From the NCBI GenBank assembly GCA_017523725.1, contig JAFWVY010000032.1, forward strand, positions 1-64,000: a DNA stretch of 64,000 nt, in the 5' to 3' direction. The position numbers and the translations under genes are program-made. The stretch comes from Bacteroidales bacterium. GTDB taxonomy: Bacteria > Bacteroidota > Bacteroidia > Bacteroidales > UBA4181. The notes below the pieces were generated by a model. That model ran no database searches, was not told the origin of the DNA, and was given only the letters and a program-made list of their open reading frames with translations. Below, in pieces: positions 29,632 through 37,967 of the stretch. How positions within the stretch are numbered: the stretch's first letter is position 1; each line of letters opens with the position of its first letter.

Positions 29632-32600
29632 GTCTGCTTGTTCTGATAGATGGCGTAATAGATTGTCGGAACATAGAACAGGCTGACCAGTGTGCCGACC
29701 GCCATGCCGCCGGTCAGCGCAAGCGAGAACGGAAACTGCAGTTCACTTCCCATGCCGCTGCGGAACAGGAAAGGAATCATGGCGAGTCCGGTGGTGAGCG
29801 AGGTCATCAGGATGGCATCGAGCCGCCGTTCGCCGGCTGTGAACACGGCCCGTTTCAATTCCATGCCGGTCTGCCGCAGCCGGTTGATGGTGTCAATCTT
29901 GAGAATGGAATCGTTGATGACGATGCCGCACATGACGATCAGTCCGGTCATGGACATGACATTCAGCGTTTGTCCGCACAGATGGAGCAGGCCTGCGGTG
30001 AAAAAGAGATCGACGGCCAGCTCGGAAAGGATGATCAAGGGCTGGACAAGTGATTCTTCCTGGGCTGCCAGGATGAAATACAGCAGCAGTATGGAGATGC
30101 AGAGAATCATCCCCAGTTCACGGACGGTTCTTCGGTCAGAAAACCAGGTGCCGCCGAAATCTGCGCTGAAACGTCCGTTATCCGTCACGGTGTGACGGAT
30201 GCTTTCCATCGTTTCCGGAATATCCTTCCGGTCGGGACTCATGGGAAGACTCCAGTATGGACCGTCCGCGTCGGCGGTGATGCGCCGCGGAACTGCACGG
30301 CGTGTTTCCCGGACCAGTGCTGCAAGCGGCACGTCGGCTTGTCCGGTGGCGATGTGCTGCTGGCGGAGCATGGCCAGACTTCCGGGACGATCCGTGCCGA
30401 GCACGACGGGCACGGATTGGTTGCCCTGTGTCAGCCGGGTCACTTCTCCGGTCTGCATCTGCCGTTGCAGAAATGCCAGCAGCGAACTGTGGGAAATCCC
30501 GTAAAGCGACATCCTGTCCCGGCGCGGCAGCAATTCGATGTATTCTTCCCATGCCGGGGGCTTGACAGACAGATTGGGCAATGCCCGTGTTATCTCCCCG
30601 AGAATCTGATCCAGATCCTGAGGCCGTACGGGTTGTGCGTCTGTATTGCGGAGCCGGGTGACCAAAGCAGCTTCCCGGTCGGCAAACAGCAGGTCGAAGA
30701 CGTTGCCGGCAGGTCTGACAGTACAATCGGCTTGCCGATAGTGTTCAGAAATCCATTCTGTTGCCTTTCTTGCCACGCCGGATGTCTCAGATGCGTCAGA
30801 TGCCTGGATATAGACCGTGGCTTCACTCTCTGCCTGTGCCCGGGTGTGCGACAGCAGGAACTGCTGCACTCCGGCCAGGATGGTGCTTTGGCGTACACTC
30901 CCGGACAGGGCGCGGACCGATGCCTCGCAGCGGCGGCTGTTTTCCCCGGCGGTGATACGTTCGTTCCATGCGATGTCCAGCAACAGGTCGTCGTGGTGCA
31001 TGGCAGGCATCTTCTGCCGGTCCATATTCAGAAACAGCAGGATGCCGCCGATGACGGAGCACGCCAGTAGTCCCCATATCGCCATCCGGCGCCTGAAACA
31101 CCATTTCAACACAGCGTGATAGCAGCCGTACAGGCATCCTCCATATCCGTGGATCCCATGCGTTTGATGCCGGATGTGCCGGGGCGTTTTCCCCCGGTAG
31201 ATGAGATGGTACAAGACCGGAAGTACGATGATGGAAACCGCCAGCGATACACAAAGGATGACGGTGACGGCCATGGCCTGGTCATAGAACAGGGCGCCGG
31301 CCAGATTACTCAGGAAAACCGGCGGTATGAAGATGGCACAGGTGGTCAGGACGGCGCTGAGCATGGGATTGAAAACTTCGCGTGCGCTGTCGATGCCTGC
31401 CTGTCCGGCTGTGGCACCAGACAGCGAACAGCGTGTCATATTGTCTACGATGACAATGGCGCTGTCGACCAGCATGCCGATGCCCAGAATCAGGCCAGAG
31501 ATGGATACGATGTTGATACCGATGTGCATGGCGTAAAAGGCCGGGAACGAAAGCACGAGCGATACCGGGATGGTCAGCGAGACCAGCAGAGGGCGCCAGA
31601 CATCCCGCATGAAGACGAAGATGACGGCACAGGCCAGCAGCGTTCCCCATATCAGGTTCCGTATCATGTCGTGCAGCGAGGCTTCCAGCAGGGCAGTCTG
31701 GTCGCGCGTAACGGTGAATACCAGTTCTGGATAATCCTTTGAGAGGGCATTCAACAGGTTTTCTGTCTGCCGCTTCAAAGCCGCCATCCGCGCTTCGTGC
31801 CGCTTGATGACAGCCAGTGTGACGGCGCGTGTCCCGTCTGAGACCACCATGCCTGCCGTGCGCTGTGGCTGTTCCCTCACTTCGGCCAGGTCTCCCAGCC
31901 GATAGATACGTCCGCCATGGTTGATGCAGAGTTCTTCGATATCTCGGCGGCCGAGCAGCGATGTCTGGAAACGCATGCTGTATTGCAGTTCGCCTTCCAG
32001 GATGTGAAATGTCCCCGGCTCTGAGACAGCCTCCGTGACGGCGTCCGCCAGAAGCGACCACGGCATCCGGAGTGCTTCCATCTTTTCCCGGAACGGAGCA
32101 ATGCAGAGCTCTGGCATGGTCAGTCCGCTGCAGTCCACCATGGCGACCTCTGGCAACTGCTCGATACGCCGGCAGACGACCTGATGTACAAAGTCGCTCA
32201 TTTCCATGAACTCAGTATCAGATGGCTTGGAGTAGTCAGTTCCCAGTCTTTTTTTTCGCTGTGTTACATTGATATAAAAGGCAGGAATGTCGGTGACGTC
32301 GGCCTTTACGACCCGGGGACGTTCCGTGCCTGGTGGCAGATTATGCATGGCCCGGTCGACGTTCTCGTTGATTTCGATGAACAACAGGTCGGCGTCGGTG
32401 CCGTATCCGGCAGTGAGCCTGAGGCGGCCGCTGCCGTCCCTGACATCCGCCTGGATGTCTTCGATGGCTCCGACCTGAATCAATTGCAGCCGGAGTGGTT
32501 CGACCAACGTCTCGTATAGCTGTTGCGCGGGCATGTCCGGGACGGTGACCTGCACTGTGATCTGCGGCAGGCCGATGTCCGGCAACAGGGACACCGGCAG

Positions 32601-32687
32601 GTGCCGGATGGCCGCGATGCCGAGCGACAGACAGGCCAGCAGGACGGTCAGTACGCCGATGGGCCTGTGAATGAGCGATGCAAGCAT
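29628..32687 (-). CDS. RND-type efflux permease, first of a tandem pair
   Basis: A 1019-residue RND transporter with the usual AcrB-like organisation. Visible marks are the N-terminal helix with FIHRPIG-type opening (SLIHRPIGVLT), the TM4 segment GMLVDSAIVIVDN carrying the proton-relay Asp, and the TM10 segment GIVINDSIL where Asn replaces the AcrB Lys, a feature of a common HAE-like subgroup. It follows the lipoprotein adaptor by 3 bases and overlaps the second permease by 4 bases, giving an adaptor-permease-permease unit. No outer-membrane factor is encoded nearby, so a TolC-like partner must come from elsewhere. Substrate unknown. Confidence 0.88.
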   Translation of the reverse strand: MLASLIHRPIGVLTVLLACLSLGIAAIRHLPVSLLPDIGLPQITVQVTVPDMPAQQLYETLVEPLRLQLIQVGAIEDIQADVRDGSGRLRLTAGYGTDADLLFIEINENVDRAMHNLPPGTERPRVVKADVTDIPAFYINVTQRKKRLGTDYSKPSDTEFMEMSDFVHQVVCRRIEQLPEVAMVDCSGLTMPELCIAPFREKMEALRMPWSLLADAVTEAVSEPGTFHILEGELQYSMRFQTSLLGRRDIEELCINHGGRIYRLGDLAEVREQPQRTAGMVVSDGTRAVTLAVIKRHEARMAALKRQTENLLNALSKDYPELVFTVTRDQTALLEASLHDMIRNLIWGTLLACAVIFVFMRDVWRPLLVSLTIPVSLVLSFPAFYAMHIGINIVSISGLILGIGMLVDSAIVIVDNMTRCSLSGATAGQAGIDSAREVFNPMLSAVLTTCAIFIPPVFLSNLAGALFYDQAMAVTVILCVSLAVSIIVLPVLYHLIYRGKTPRHIRHQTHGIHGYGGCLYGCYHAVLKWCFRRRMAIWGLLACSVIGGILLFLNMDRQKMPAMHHDDLLLDIAWNERITAGENSRRCEASVRALSGSVRQSTILAGVQQFLLSHTRAQAESEATVYIQASDASETSGVARKATEWISEHYRQADCTVRPAGNVFDLLFADREAALVTRLRNTDAQPVRPQDLDQILGEITRALPNLSVKPPAWEEYIELLPRRDRMSLYGISHSSLLAFLQRQMQTGEVTRLTQGNQSVPVVLGTDRPGSLAMLRQQHIATGQADVPLAALVRETRRAVPRRITADADGPYWSLPMSPDRKDIPETMESIRHTVTDNGRFSADFGGTWFSDRRTVRELGMILCISILLLYFILAAQEESLVQPLIILSELAVDLFFTAGLLHLCGQTLNVMSMTGLIVMCGIVINDSILKIDTINRLRQTGMELKRAVFTAGERRLDAILMTSLTTGLAMIPFLFRSGMGSELQFPFSLALTGGMAVGTLVSLFYVPTIYYAIYQNKQT

Positions 32688-32690
32688 AGT

Positions 32691-33776
32691 CTATGGCTGT
32701 AGGGGAAGAGGACGCAAGGGAACGTCATCTCCCATGTTTGACTGACCTGAGACAACGACCGTATCTCCCTCCTGCAGCCATGAAGCCCTGCCGGCTGCCG
32801 GTGCGATGACGTGTTCTGTACTGTTGCTCATCAGAATATCGACATAGGTCCAGACACTCCGTTTCCCGACGCATTTGAAAATGACATCCAGACCGTCCCG
32901 TACCGTCACGGCACTGCGAGGTACGACCAGTTGGTTATCAATCTGTTGTGACAGAATAATGCGGACATTCATGCCGTCCAGGAGTTTCCCGTTGTTGCGG
33001 ACCCGCGCCGTGACAGTAATCTGGCCGTTGCTGTCGATGACCGGATTGACAGAGATGATGTGTCCTTCCATTTTCGCGGCAGGTTCGTTGAAGGGGGCAA
33101 CGGTGACCTTCCCGTTCAATGTCGCGAATGCAAGTTCCGTTTCCGTCAGATTGAAGACGACGTCGATATGGCTGTCATCGATGAGGGTGCAACACGGCCC
33201 CTGGACCGCTTCGTAAGGCGTGCATGCCAGATCGGCAATCCTGCCGTTGAAAGGGGCGCGGAGAGTGCACCGCTGCAGATTCAGTGCGGCTTGCTGCAGA
33301 TTCAGTTCTGCTTCGGAAAAACCGGTGCTGATATACAGGACTTTCAAGGTTTCCCGTGGTACCCGGAGGGTGTCTTCCAACCGGTATCCGTAATCGAGGA
33401 GCCGGTTGGTCAGTTGGATTTCCGCCCGCCGGAAGCCGAGCAATGCCGAACGGTAGGTGGTTGCGGCATCAGTCTGAACCAGTGTCGCGATGACTTCATC
33501 CTGTCCGACGCGGCTGCCGTTTCGGACAAATACGTTTTCAACGATGCCGGAGGTCCTGAATGTCAGGATGCTTTTCCGATAGGCTGCGGCCCGGCCATTG
33601 CATATCAGTTCACTGTTGAACGTGCGTCGCTGCAGTGTCTGTACGGCGACCGGCACCCGGTCGTCGGGACGGACGGCTTGACGGGGCGTGTCTTCTGCCG
33701 GACCGGGTACTGACGGAGGGTGGCATGCCGTTATACAGAAAAGGACACAGCACGCCCATAGGCACTTTGGTGACAT
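32691..33776 (-). CDS. RND efflux periplasmic adaptor lipoprotein (membrane fusion protein)
   Basis: A 361-residue adaptor. The N-terminus is a lipoprotein signal (hydrophobic stretch ending LFCITAC, with Cys as the lipid site), followed by the barrel-sandwich/lipoyl halves (GIVENVFVRNGSRVGQDEVIATL and CTLRAPFNGRIAD), a short helical hairpin, a beta-barrel and a membrane-proximal domain. It links the inner-membrane permeases to an outer-membrane channel. I chose the ATG at 33776: the longer in-frame start at 33812 lies in the loop of the recA terminator hairpin and would spoil the signal peptide. It leads the two RND permease genes. Confidence 0.87.
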   Translation of the reverse strand: MSPKCLWACCVLFCITACHPPSVPGPAEDTPRQAVRPDDRVPVAVQTLQRRTFNSELICNGRAAAYRKSILTFRTSGIVENVFVRNGSRVGQDEVIATLVQTDAATTYRSALLGFRRAEIQLTNRLLDYGYRLEDTLRVPRETLKVLYISTGFSEAELNLQQAALNLQRCTLRAPFNGRIADLACTPYEAVQGPCCTLIDDSHIDVVFNLTETELAFATLNGKVTVAPFNEPAAKMEGHIISVNPVIDSNGQITVTARVRNNGKLLDGMNVRIILSQQIDNQLVVPRSAVTVRDGLDVIFKCVGKRSVWTYVDILMSNSTEHVIAPAAGRASWLQEGDTVVVSGQSNMGDDVPLRPLPLQP

Positions 33777-33795
33777 GGTGCATTTCAGTTGGTAG

Positions 33796-33822
33796 GAAAA
33801 GAGCCGCCGCATCAGCGGCGGC
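33796..33822 (-). terminator. intrinsic terminator of recA
   Basis: On the minus strand an 8-bp GC stem (GCCGCCGC, loop TGAT, GCGGCGGC) is followed by TCTTTT. It begins 12 bases after the recA stop and separates recA from the RND operon. Confidence 0.85.
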
Positions 33823-33833
33823 GTACGGGTCTC

Positions 33834-34892
33834 TTATTCCGGACTGTTGATGACGGCCTCGCGGATCTTGTCTTCGATTTCCTGGGATAATTCCGGATTG
33901 TCGGCCAGCAGTTGTTTCACACTGTCTCTGCCTTGGCCGAGTTTCGTGTCGCCATAGCTGAACCACGAGCCGCTCTTTTTGATGATGTCGTATTCCGTGG
34001 CCAGATCGATGATTTCACCGGTCTTGGAAATGCCCTCTCCGTAGATGATGTCGAATTCCGCACGTCTGAACGGTGGCGCCAGCTTGTTTTTCACAATCTT
34101 GACTTTGACGCGGTTGCCGCTGACCTCCTCGCCGTCTTTGATCGCCGTGGTTTTGCGGATGTCGATGCGCACCGAAGCGTAGAATTTGAGCGCGTTGCCG
34201 CCGGTGGTGGTTTCCGGGTTGCCGAACATGATACCGATCTTCTCTCGCAGCTGGTTGATGAAGATGCAGCAAGTGTTTGTCTTGCTGATGTTGGCCGTCA
34301 GCTTGCGCAGTGCCTGGGACATGAGACGGGCCTGCAGTCCCATTTTCGAGTCGCCCATGTCGCCTTCGATTTCCGCTTTCGGCGTCAGGGCTGCCACAGA
34401 GTCGATGACGATGATGTCAATCGCTCCGGAGCGGACCAGCGAATCTACGATTTCGAGCGCCTGTTCACCGTTGTCCGGCTGTGATACGTACAGTTGGTCC
34501 ATGTCCACGCCCAGTTTCTCGGCATAGGTGCGGTCGAAGGCGTGTTCCGCGTCAATGAAGGCCGCGATGCCGCCGCTTTTCTGTGCTTCGGCAATGGCGT
34601 GGATGGCCAGGGTGGTTTTTCCGGAGGATTCAGGACCGTATATTTCGACGATGCGTCCTTTGGGCAGGCCGCCGATACCCAGCGCCAGATCGAGACCGAT
34701 CGATCCGGTGGGGATGACCGCCACGTCACGGTCGACGTTCTTGTCGCTCATTTTCATGATGGCACCTTTGCCGAAATCCTTGTCGATCTTGGCAAGTGTC
34801 AGTTGCAGTGCCTTGAGTTTCTCTGCATTGACTTCTTTCCGCGCGGGATTCTGTGTCGCGGTGTTTTGCGGGGACATGTTTTCTTCGCTCAT
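33834..34892 (-). CDS. recA: recombinase RecA
   Basis: A 352-residue protein with all RecA hallmarks: Walker [11 protein letters not shown], the Walker B region [12 protein letters not shown], the L2 loop region [22 protein letters not shown] and the [13 protein letters not shown] segment. It forms filaments on single-stranded DNA and drives homologous recombination. The C-terminus is shorter and less acidic than in E. coli. The first ATG is used, though a second Met at codon 6 is possible. It has its own promoter and terminator; recF lies upstream on the same strand, 127 bases away. Confidence 0.97.
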   Translation of the reverse strand: MSEENMSPQNTATQNPARKEVNAEKLKALQLTLAKIDKDFGKGAIMKMSDKNVDRDVAVIPTGSIGLDLALGIGGLPKGRIVEIYGPESSGKTTLAIHAIAEAQKSGGIAAFIDAEHAFDRTYAEKLGVDMDQLYVSQPDNGEQALEIVDSLVRSGAIDIIVIDSVAALTPKAEIEGDMGDSKMGLQARLMSQALRKLTANISKTNTCCIFINQLREKIGIMFGNPETTTGGNALKFYASVRIDIRKTTAIKDGEEVSGNRVKVKIVKNKLAPPFRRAEFDIIYGEGISKTGEIIDLATEYDIIKKSGSWFSYGDTKLGQGRDSVKQLLADNPELSQEIEDKIREAVINSPE

Positions 34893-34941
34893 GTTGAATC
34901 AGAATTTAAGGTTAGTTGACAGATAATTAATTTTAGAGCTA

Positions 34942-34975
34942 CAAATGTAGTACTAAATCTGGAATTATACGCAAA
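34942..34975 (-). promoter_or_regulatory. predicted recA promoter with overlapping palindrome
   Basis: On the minus strand TTTG (34972-34975), a 22-base spacer and TACATTTG (34942-34949). The -7 box is embedded in the inverted repeat CTACA-nn-TGTAG (34940-34951), a possible operator site. The spacer is slightly longer than the usual 19-21 bases. Confidence 0.5.
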
Positions 34976-35019
34976 CTAACTTGCATAAAAGTACAAATTT
35001 TTGTGGCGGATACCGTTTC

Positions 35020-36117
35020 TTATGCGGATTTTTTTTCGAGCCGGATGACTTTGGAAGGGCATGCCATGTCCTGCAGGATAGGCTGGAGCCGCTTTTCATC
35101 AGTGTCAGTGATGAACACCTGTCCGAAATGGTCCTGCGATACGATACGCATGATGCGTCCCACACGCTGCGCATCGAATTTGTCAAAGATGTCGTCCAGC
35201 AGCAGGATGGGCCGGATGGTGCCGTGCGAGCGGATAAAGTCGTAATCAGCCAGCCTGAGTGCGGTGAGATAGGTTTTCTGCTGTCCCTGCGAACCAGCCC
35301 GCCGGATGGGGTATTCATCCATTTCGAGCAGCAGGTCGTCGCGGTGGATGCCGGTTGACGTGTGTTCCAGGATGCGGTCTTTTTCGATACTCTGTTTCAG
35401 CAGGTCATACAGGGAGGCCTGTTGCAGCTGGCTCCGGTAGGTGAGGGTCACGGATTCGTGGTTGTCCGAAATGGTCTGGTAATAATGCTGGAAAACCGGA
35501 ATCAGCGCCTCACAGAAGGCTTGCCTTGCCGCAAAGATTTCCTGTCCGTGCCGGGACAGTTGCATGTCCAGCGCATCGAGCACGCCCGGATCGGCGGGCA
35601 TTCTGCTTTCCGCAGCCTGTTTCAGCAGGGAATTGCGCTGCATCAGTGTCCGGTTGTACTGCAGGAGATGTGCCAGATAGGCGGTGTCGTACTGGGAGAT
35701 CACTTCGTTCATGAAACGGCGGCGCTCCTCACCGCCGTCGGTGATGAGCCCGTTGTCCATGGGAGAAACCATGACCACGGGGAAAAGCCCGATGTGGTCG
35801 GCCAGCCGCTCATATTCTTTTTTGTTCCGCTTGAATATTTTTTTCTGCCGCATCTTGACGCCGCATGACAGTGTTTCGGGTTTCCCGTCCCGGAGATACT
35901 CCCCTTGGATGACGAAACCATCGCTTTCGTAGCGGATGTTCTGGGTATCAATGGTGTTGATGCAGCTCTTGCAAAGCGATAAGTAATGTATCGCATCGAG
36001 AACATTGGTCTTGCCGACACCGTTGTCACCGATGAGACAATTGATGCCGGGACAGAATTCGAATTCCGCCTCGACATAGTTCTTGAAATTGAAGAGGGTC
36101 AGTTTCTGCAGGAACAT
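35020..36117 (-). CDS. recF: DNA replication and repair protein RecF
   Basis: A 365-residue SMC-like ATPase with the family opening LQKLTLFNFKNYVEAEFEF, Walker A GDNGVGKTN (residues ~33-41), the signature region GSQGQQKT and Walker B PILLLDDIFDKFD. RecF helps load RecA at single-strand gaps together with RecO and RecR. The frame extends further up to 36198, but that part runs into the ilvC terminator, and a -7 box sits at 36138-36145, so the ATG at 36117 is the proper start. The gene keeps the usual RecF length. Confidence 0.93.
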   Translation of the reverse strand: MFLQKLTLFNFKNYVEAEFEFCPGINCLIGDNGVGKTNVLDAIHYLSLCKSCINTIDTQNIRYESDGFVIQGEYLRDGKPETLSCGVKMRQKKIFKRNKKEYERLADHIGLFPVVMVSPMDNGLITDGGEERRRFMNEVISQYDTAYLAHLLQYNRTLMQRNSLLKQAAESRMPADPGVLDALDMQLSRHGQEIFAARQAFCEALIPVFQHYYQTISDNHESVTLTYRSQLQQASLYDLLKQSIEKDRILEHTSTGIHRDDLLLEMDEYPIRRAGSQGQQKTYLTALRLADYDFIRSHGTIRPILLLDDIFDKFDAQRVGRIMRIVSQDHFGQVFITDTDEKRLQPILQDMACPSKVIRLEKKSA

Positions 36118-36137
36118 GCGCGCTGTTATGGAACAGT

Positions 36138-36145
36138 CAAAAGTA
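36138..36145 (-). promoter_or_regulatory. predicted -7 box for recF
   Basis: TACTTTTG on the minus strand, 20 bases upstream of the chosen recF start and downstream of the ilvC terminator. Confidence 0.45.
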
Positions 36146-36181
36146 ATAAAAAGGCCGGATTCGGCAACCTCGGCACCGGGC

Positions 36182-36210
36182 AAAAAAAAAGCCCGCACGC
36201 GGCGGGCTTT
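36182..36210 (-). terminator. intrinsic terminator of ilvC
   Basis: On the minus strand AAAGCCCGC and GCGGGCTTT form a 9-bp stem around CGCGT, followed by a run of T (36182-36190). It is a strong terminator 30 bases after the ilvC stop. Confidence 0.92.
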
Positions 36211-36240
36211 CAGGACAGCGCACCTGCGTGCGCCGGGATA

Positions 36241-37287
36241 TTATTTCTGCGCTTCGGGACGCAGCTGGCGCACAACTGCGCCGGCGCGCCACATCTCGCT
36301 GTCGCGCATTTCCTTCAACTCCGCTTCCAGTTTTGCACGGTAGTCCGGCTTGCTGTTCGAATCGATGGAGATCTGCGCTTCATTGCCCTTGGCAACTTCG
36401 TCATAGAGTTTCTCGAACACCGGCTTGGTGGCGTCGCGGAATCTCTTCCACCAGTCCAGCGCACCGCGCTGGGCGGTCGTGGAGCAGTTGGCGTACATCC
36501 AGTCCATGCCGTTCTCGGCCACCAGCGGCATCAGCGACTGCGTCAGTTCCTCGATGGTTTCGTTGAAGGCTTCAGACGGCGTGTGGCCGTGTTCGCGCAA
36601 CGTGTCGTACTGAGCGGCGAAAATGCCCTGGATGGCTCCCATCAGCGTACCGCGTTCACCCGTCAGGTCGGAATAGACCTCACGCTTGAAATCGGTCTGG
36701 AACAGATAACCGGAGCCGACGCCGATACCGAGGGCGATGACGCGGTCCATGGCCCGTCCGGTCGCATCCTGGAAAACAGCATAGCTGGAGTTCAGGCCGC
36801 GGCCCTGCAGGAACATTCTGCGCAGGGAGGTACCCGAACCCTTGGGGGCGATCATGATGACATCCACATCGGCCGGCGGGATGATGCCGGTCCGCTCCTT
36901 GTAGGTGATGCCGAAACCATGGGAGAAATACAATGCCTTGCCGGGCGTGAGGTGTTTCTTGATGGTCGGCCACACCGCAATCTGGCCCGCATCGGACAGC
37001 AGATACTGGATGATGGTGCCTTTCTCTGCGGCTTCTTCAATCTCGAACAGATCTTTGCCGGGAATCCAGCCGTCAGCGACTGCCTTGTCCCAAGTCTTGC
37101 CTTTGCGCTGACCTACAATCACATTGAAGCCATTGTCTCTCAGATTGAGGGACTGTCCGGGGCCTTGTACGCCGTATCCGATGATGGCGATGGTCTCGTC
37201 TTTCAATACTTCACGGGCTTTGCTGAGCGGAAATTCCTCGCGGGTAACCACGTCTTCGACAACTCCGCCAAAATTGATCTTTGCCAT
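36241..37287 (-). CDS. ilvC: ketol-acid reductoisomerase
   Basis: A 348-residue enzyme with a Rossmann domain (IAIIGYGVQGPGQSLNLRDNG), the family segment YFSHGFGITY and a knotted C-terminal domain carrying metal-binding acidic residues (DLTGERGTLMGAIQGIF and ETIEELTQ). It catalyses the isomerisation and NADPH reduction of acetolactate or acetohydroxybutyrate in valine, isoleucine and leucine synthesis. It lies 119 bases downstream of ilvN and has its own possible -7 box, so it can be transcribed separately from ilvDBN, and it ends at a strong terminator. Confidence 0.94.
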   Translation of the reverse strand: MAKINFGGVVEDVVTREEFPLSKAREVLKDETIAIIGYGVQGPGQSLNLRDNGFNVIVGQRKGKTWDKAVADGWIPGKDLFEIEEAAEKGTIIQYLLSDAGQIAVWPTIKKHLTPGKALYFSHGFGITYKERTGIIPPADVDVIMIAPKGSGTSLRRMFLQGRGLNSSYAVFQDATGRAMDRVIALGIGVGSGYLFQTDFKREVYSDLTGERGTLMGAIQGIFAAQYDTLREHGHTPSEAFNETIEELTQSLMPLVAENGMDWMYANCSTTAQRGALDWWKRFRDATKPVFEKLYDEVAKGNEAQISIDSNSKPDYRAKLEAELKEMRDSEMWRAGAVVRQLRPEAQK

Positions 37288-37362
37288 TTCTTTGAGTTTT
37301 TAATGGATTATGTAATAAGATTTTCTGTCTGTTGAAATCTCCTTCCGAAGGTAATTTGCCTG

Positions 37363-37370
37363 CAAAGGTA
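37363..37370 (-). promoter_or_regulatory. predicted -7 box for ilvC
   Basis: TACCTTTG on the minus strand, 75 bases upstream of ilvC in the ilvN-ilvC gap. No clear -33 element was seen, and the gap contains no leader peptide or hairpin like that upstream of ilvD. Confidence 0.4.
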
Positions 37371-37406
37371 CAGTTTTTTCATGCACCGGCGCCGTACACC
37401 GTAATT

Positions 37407-37955
37407 TTATGTCAGATGGCGCCGGCGGCTGATTCTGTCCACGTGCGACAGATGTTCCTGCAGCGCTTCCGTCTTTTCGCGGTGAATCGAGATGCGCCCA
37501 GACCTGGTGAATTGAATGACGCCGAATGCGTCCAGTGCCTTGAACAGTTCGGCCGTTTCGTCCTGGTGTCCCGTCTTCTCGATGACAGCGAAGTCATGGG
37601 TCACTTCGAGGATACGTGCACCGAAACGCCGGATGATATGTTCCACCTCCGAGCTGTCGAGCAGCGCCTGGGTCGGTACTTTGTACAATGCGATTTCTTG
37701 ATAGACAAGTTCTTCGTTTACATGATAGTATGCCTTCAGGACCTCAACCAGTTTTTCAATCTGCAACGTCACTTTTTCGATCTGTTCGCGCGTGGTGTTG
37801 ACCACGATGGTGAACTTGTGGATGCCGCGGATGGCGGAGGCCGAAACCGTCAGGCTCTCGATGTTGAGCCGACGCCGCGTGAAGATGATGGTGATGCGGT
37901 TGAGCAGTCCGATGCTGTTTTCGGAAAAGGCCGTAATCGTAAATTCTTGATTCAT
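37407..37955 (-). CDS. ilvN: acetolactate synthase regulatory (small) subunit
   Basis: A 182-residue protein with an N-terminal ACT domain (EFTITAFSENSIGLLNRITIIF) and a second ACT-like C-terminal half. The regulatory subunit binds valine and confers feedback inhibition on the catalytic subunit. The NSIGLLNRI type of opening is the Bacteroidota version. It starts 12 bases after ilvB on the same strand, which supports the pairing. Confidence 0.92.
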   Translation of the reverse strand: MNQEFTITAFSENSIGLLNRITIIFTRRRLNIESLTVSASAIRGIHKFTIVVNTTREQIEKVTLQIEKLVEVLKAYYHVNEELVYQEIALYKVPTQALLDSSEVEHIIRRFGARILEVTHDFAVIEKTGHQDETAELFKALDAFGVIQFTRSGRISIHREKTEALQEHLSHVDRISRRRHLT

Positions 37956-37967
37956 GGCTGATACGGT

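Noticed and set aside
26476-32687. Recent tandem duplication of the RND permease
   Set aside because: The two proteins differ throughout, including the TM4 and TM10 motifs, so they are not a recent copy.
37288-37406. Second attenuator in front of ilvC
   Set aside because: The gap holds a -7-like box but no short frame rich in Val, Leu or Ile codons and no hairpin with a T run.
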